DNA of 64,000 nucleotides from positions 1-64,000 of the forward strand of contig NZ_PJMC01000006.1 of NCBI RefSeq assembly GCF_002892795.1, written 5' to 3'. The stretch is from Arthrobacter sp. AFG20. Its GTDB lineage: Bacteria > Actinomycetota > Actinomycetes > Actinomycetales > Micrococcaceae. The notes beneath the pieces were generated by a model. That model had not been told where the DNA came from. It saw nothing but the letters and a program-made list of their open reading frames with translations, and did no database searches. The position numbers were made by a program, and so were the translations under genes. Shown one piece after another: positions 60,513-64,000 of the stretch (position 1 is its first letter; each line of letters begins with the position of its first letter).

Positions 60513-63500
60513 ATGACGTATTACCCCAAGGCCTCAGCAGCCCCGTCCGGTCCGGGCTCCTCTGCAGGAGTGTCCGCCTCCGTGAAGTTCCCGGAGATCG
60601 AAGAGCGGATCCTCAAATACTGGGACCAGGACGGCACTTTCCAGGCAAGCATCGACCAGCGCAGCGCCGACCTTCCCGGCGGCGCCCCCGGCAGCAACGA
60701 ATTCGTCTTCTACGACGGCCCGCCCTTCGCCAACGGCCTGCCGCACTACGGCCACCTGCTGACCGGCTACGCCAAGGACCTCGTGGGCCGCTACCAGACC
60801 CAGCGCGGCAAGCGAGTGGAGCGCCGCTTCGGCTGGGACACCCACGGCCTTCCCGCCGAGCTGGAAGCCATGAAGCAGCTGGGCATGACGGACAAGACCC
60901 AGATCGAGGCCATGGGCATCGACAAGTTCAACGACGCCTGCCGCGCCTCCGTGATGAAGTACGCCAACGAGTGGCAGGCGTACGTCACCCGCCAGGCCCG
61001 CTGGGTGGACTTCGACAACGACTACAAGACGCTCAACGTCGAGTACATGGAGTCCGTGCTCTGGGCGTTCAAGCAGCTGCACGAGAAGGGCCTGACCTAC
61101 AACGGCTACCGCGTGCTGCCGTACTGCTGGAAGGACGAGACGCCGCTGTCCAACCATGAGCTGCGCATGGACGACGACGTCTACAAGAACCGCCAGGACC
61201 AGACCGTCACGGTGACGTTCCCCGTCAAGGCGGGGGAGTCGGAACTGTCGAAGCAGTTGGCCGGTGTGCAGGCGCTCGCCTGGACCACCACGCCCTGGAC
61301 GCTGCCCACCAACCTGGCGCTCGCCGTCGGGCCTTCCATCAGCTACGCCGTGCTGCCCGCCGGACCGACCGGCGTCAAGGCTGCCTCGGCGGAGTCGCCC
61401 GTCACCGGCAGCTTCCTGCTGGCCGAGGACCTGCTGGGCAGCTACGCGAAGGACCTGGGGTACGAGGACGCCGCCGCGGCAACCGCCGCCGTGGTCTCCA
61501 CCCACACGGGCGCCGAGCTCGAAGGACTCACCTACGAGCCGCTCTGGCACGACTTCGCCGACACGGAAAAGTACGGCACCCAGAACGCCTGGCAGTTCCT
61601 CGTGGCGGACTACGTCACCACCACCGACGGCACCGGCATCGTCCACCAGGCCCCGGCCTACGGCGAGGACGACCAGAAGGTGTGTGAGGAAGCCGGCATC
61701 CCCGTGGTCCTGTCCGTGGACGAGGGCGCCAAGTTCCTGCACCTCTTCGCCCACGGCGACCTGCACGACATCGTCGGGCTGCAGGTCTTCGAAGCCAACA
61801 AGCCCATCACCCAGGTGCTCCGGGCCCAGGGCCGCCTGGTCCGCCAGGCCAGCTACGAGCACAGCTACCCGCACTGCTGGCGCTGCCGCAACCCCCTGAT
61901 CTACCGCGCCGTCTCCTCCTGGTACGTGGAGGTCACCAAGTTCCGCGACCGGATGTCCGAGCTGAACCAGGAGATCAACTGGATCCCCGGCAACGTCAAG
62001 GACGGCCAGTTCGGCAAGTGGCTGGCCAACGCCCGGGACTGGTCCATCAGCCGCAACCGCTACTGGGGCAGCCCCATCCCGGTATGGCAGTCCAGCGACC
62101 CCGAGTACCCGCGCACGGACGTGTACGGCTCCCTCGCGGAAATCGAGGCCGACTTCGGCCGGCTGCCGCTGAACAAGGACGGCCAGGTGGACCTGCACCG
62201 GCCGTTCATCGACGAGCTGACCCGGCCCAACCCGGACGACCCCCGCACCCCCGAAGAAGGCCAGTCCGTCATGCGCCGCGTGGAGGACGTGCTGGACGTC
62301 TGGTTCGACTCCGGCTCCATGCCCTACGGCCAGGTGCACTACCCGTTCGAGAACGAGGCCTGGTTCGACACCCACAACCCGGCTGACTTCATCGTGGAGT
62401 ACATCGGACAGACCCGCGGCTGGTTCTACATGCTGCACATCCTGTCCACCGCGCTGTTTGACCGCCCGGCCTTCCGTAACGTCATCAGCCACGGCATCGT
62501 GCTGGGCTCCGACGGCCAGAAGATGTCCAAGAGCCTGCGCAACTACCCGGATGTCTCCGAGGTGCTGGACCGCGACGGCTCCGACGCCATGCGCTGGTTC
62601 CTCATGTCCAGCCCCATCCTGCGCGGCGGCAACCTCGTGGTCACCGAACAAGGCATCCGCGACGGCGTGCGCCAGGTCATCCTGCCTCTCTGGAACGTGT
62701 ACAGCTTCTTCACGCTGTACACGAATGCCGCGAAGGGCGGCAACGGGTACGACGCGCAACTGCGGTACGACGGCTACATGGACACGCTGGACCAGTACCT
62801 GCTGGCCAACACCGGCGACCTCGTCCGGAACATGACCGCCCAGCTGGACACCTATGACATCTCCGGCGCCTGCGATGAACTCCGCAGCTACCTGGACATG
62901 CTCACCAACTGGTACGTCCGCCGCAGCCGCCAGCGCTTCTTCGACGAGAACGCCGACGCCTTCGACGCCCTGTACACCGCCCTCGAGGCCGTGTGCCGCG
63001 TGGCCGCCCCGCTGTTGCCGCTCGTCTCCGAGGAGATCTGGCGCGGCCTGACCGGCGGCCGCTCCGTGCACCTCGCCGACTGGCCGGACCCGGAGCTGTT
63101 CCCGTCCAACGCAGCCCTGGTCGAGGCGATGGACCGCGTGCAGCAGATCTGCTCCACCGGCTCCTCGCTGCGGAAGGCCGCCAACCTGCGCGTGCGCCTG
63201 CCGCTGCAGGAACTCACTGTCGTGGCACCCGGTGCAGATACGCTGGAAGGCTTTGCCGCCGTCGTCGCCGACGAACTGAACCTGCGCTCGGTCCGCCTGC
63301 TGGACGCCGCCTCTGCCTCCCCGGAGGAGTTCGGCATCGAGCAGAAACTCGTGGTCAACGCCCGGGCCGCGGGTCCGCGCCTCGGCAAGAACGTGCAGCT
63401 GGCCATCAAGGGCTCCAAGTCCGGCGACTGGTCAGTCTCCGACGCCGGCGTGGTCACCGCGGGCGGCCTTGAGCTGGAACCGCAGGAATACACGCTGGAG

Positions 63501-63833
63501 ACGGTGGTGGCCGAGTCCGAAGGCGGTTCGGCTTCCGTCGCAGTTCTGCCGGGCGGAGGTTTCGTCGTGCTCAACACCGAGGTCACCCCGGAGCTTGAGG
63601 CCGAAGGCCTGGCCCGTGACATGGTCCGTGCCATCCAGCAGGCGCGCAAGGACGCCGGGCTGAACGTCAGCGACCGGATCCGGACCAGCGTCACGGCGTC
63701 GATGGATGTTGTCGAGGCCGTGAAAGCGCACGAAAACCTTGTGGTCACCGAGACGCTCACCGTGGAACTTGGCTTGTACTCCAGCGGCGACGACACCGGG
63801 CTGCAGATCACTGTCGAAAAAGTGGGGGCCTGA
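60513..63833 (+). CDS. ileS: Isoleucyl-tRNA synthetase, type 2
   Basis: Class I synthetase charging tRNA-Ile, 1106 residues. The HIGH motif is [21 protein letters not shown] and KMSKS is [12 protein letters not shown]. The length and segments such as [27 protein letters not shown] fit the eukaryote-like IleRS2 class found in actinobacteria, a class with low mupirocin sensitivity. The editing domain is present ([20 protein letters not shown]). ATG 60513 gives [11 protein letters not shown]; the upstream in-frame codons overlap the T-box and are not coding. folC follows after three bases. Confidence 0.96.
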   Translation: MTYYPKASAAPSGPGSSAGVSASVKFPEIEERILKYWDQDGTFQASIDQRSADLPGGAPGSNEFVFYDGPPFANGLPHYGHLLTGYAKDLVGRYQTQRGKRVERRFGWDTHGLPAELEAMKQLGMTDKTQIEAMGIDKFNDACRASVMKYANEWQAYVTRQARWVDFDNDYKTLNVEYMESVLWAFKQLHEKGLTYNGYRVLPYCWKDETPLSNHELRMDDDVYKNRQDQTVTVTFPVKAGESELSKQLAGVQALAWTTTPWTLPTNLALAVGPSISYAVLPAGPTGVKAASAESPVTGSFLLAEDLLGSYAKDLGYEDAAAATAAVVSTHTGAELEGLTYEPLWHDFADTEKYGTQNAWQFLVADYVTTTDGTGIVHQAPAYGEDDQKVCEEAGIPVVLSVDEGAKFLHLFAHGDLHDIVGLQVFEANKPITQVLRAQGRLVRQASYEHSYPHCWRCRNPLIYRAVSSWYVEVTKFRDRMSELNQEINWIPGNVKDGQFGKWLANARDWSISRNRYWGSPIPVWQSSDPEYPRTDVYGSLAEIEADFGRLPLNKDGQVDLHRPFIDELTRPNPDDPRTPEEGQSVMRRVEDVLDVWFDSGSMPYGQVHYPFENEAWFDTHNPADFIVEYIGQTRGWFYMLHILSTALFDRPAFRNVISHGIVLGSDGQKMSKSLRNYPDVSEVLDRDGSDAMRWFLMSSPILRGGNLVVTEQGIRDGVRQVILPLWNVYSFFTLYTNAAKGGNGYDAQLRYDGYMDTLDQYLLANTGDLVRNMTAQLDTYDISGACDELRSYLDMLTNWYVRRSRQRFFDENADAFDALYTALEAVCRVAAPLLPLVSEEIWRGLTGGRSVHLADWPDPELFPSNAALVEAMDRVQQICSTGSSLRKAANLRVRLPLQELTVVAPGADTLEGFAAVVADELNLRSVRLLDAASASPEEFGIEQKLVVNARAAGPRLGKNVQLAIKGSKSGDWSVSDAGVVTAGGLELEPQEYTLETVVAESEGGSASVAVLPGGGFVVLNTEVTPELEAEGLARDMVRAIQQARKDAGLNVSDRIRTSVTASMDVVEAVKAHENLVVTETLTVELGLYSSGDDTGLQITVEKVGA

Positions 63834-63836
63834 GCA

Positions 63837-64000
63837 ATGACCGACGAATTCTCCGTGGAGAGCGTCTACGCCGAGCTGCTGGGCCGGGCGCCGGAAAACA
63901 AGATGGAGCCCCGGCTTGCGCCGCTGTTCCGCGCCATGGATGTGCTGGGCGAGCCGAACAAGGCCTACCCGATCATCCACATCACCGGGACCAACGGCAA
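63837..64000 (+). CDS. folC: Folylpolyglutamate synthase/dihydrofolate synthase, N-terminal fragment
   Basis: The first 54 codons are visible: MTDEFSVESVYAELLGRA onward to IIHITGTNGK at the window edge. ITGTNGK is the ATP-binding P-loop typical of FolC, which adds glutamate to dihydropteroate and folates. ATG 63837 is three bases after the ileS stop, so the genes share a transcript under the T-box. The identification rests on this N-terminus only; Mur ligases have a similar GTNGK loop but a different preceding sequence. Confidence 0.85.
   Translation, partial: MTDEFSVESVYAELLGRAPENKMEPRLAPLFRAMDVLGEPNKAYPIIHITGTNG

Noticed and set aside
60534..63071. 845-residue minus-strand reading opposite ileS
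   Set aside because: Antisense shadow caused by third-position GC bias of ileS; the composition is Val/Gly/His-rich without domains.

Overview
The window looks like the chromosome of a high-GC actinobacterium of the Micrococcaceae, most likely Arthrobacter or Pseudarthrobacter (inferred from gene content and synteny, not from a search). Pointers are an actinobacterial AceE beside DUF3052 and AhpE, a ClpP1-ClpP2-ClpX locus followed by an Rv2466c-type thiol oxidoreductase, a mycobacterial-type RpiB, an MptB-like mannosyltransferase, an actinobacterial T-box ahead of ileS, and many leaderless promoters (TANNNT 6-7 bases before the start codon). There are about 63 protein genes, one clear pseudogene, five tRNAs (Val, His, Arg, Gly, Pro), RNase P RNA and one T-box. 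I see no CRISPR array, transposase, integrase or prophage.

Layout. 1-4.2 kb: aceE (cut by the window edge), divergent DUF3052-ahpE, a sirtuin and tRNA-Val. 4.2-13.9 kb: a sugar-acid locus with an IclR regulator, an MHS-family transporter, two 2-/3-hydroxyacid dehydrogenases, gluconate 5-dehydrogenase, an idonate 5-dehydrogenase-like enzyme, a GntR/FCD regulator and gnd. Idonate and gluconate would flow toward 6-phosphogluconate and the pentose phosphate pathway (no gluconate kinase in view). 13.9-20.3 kb: a broken SDR, cysK-cysE, msrA, a NIF3 protein, a zinc-ribbon-like coiled coil, yaaA, and an esterase whose Tat signal is interrupted by a stop codon. 20.4-29 kb: rnpB, a GvpU-like protein, a long-form GAPDH, a membrane-anchored HNH nuclease, def, tRNA-His, orn, an MptB-like mannosyltransferase with a coupled small upstream ORF, AlkD and a GNAT.

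29-33.6 kb: a LacI-controlled three-gene operon (Gfo/Idh/MocA dehydrogenase, DUF993 aldolase-like protein, xylose-isomerase-like TIM barrel). It looks like a compact sugar pathway of unknown substrate. 33.6-49.5 kb: mostly housekeeping and stress genes: SRPBCC, LapA-like, metallophosphatase, tRNA-Arg, ssb, ettA, tesB, truncated haemoglobin, MscS, OsmC, pepN, rpiB-nei2 and tRNAs Gly and Pro.

49.5-64 kb: trigger factor, clpP1-clpP2-clpX, the Rv2466c-like protein, a low-GC multi-hairpin intergenic region that may encode an unannotated RNA, valS, DUF488, an SDR, an EEP-family protein, then T-box-ileS-folC (folC cut by the window edge). Highlights for follow-up are the hairpin-rich region at 54.8-55.1 kb, the DUF993 operon, the interrupted Tat signal at 20.3 kb, the small ORF coupled to mptB, and a set of IclR-type palindromes in the sugar-acid locus.
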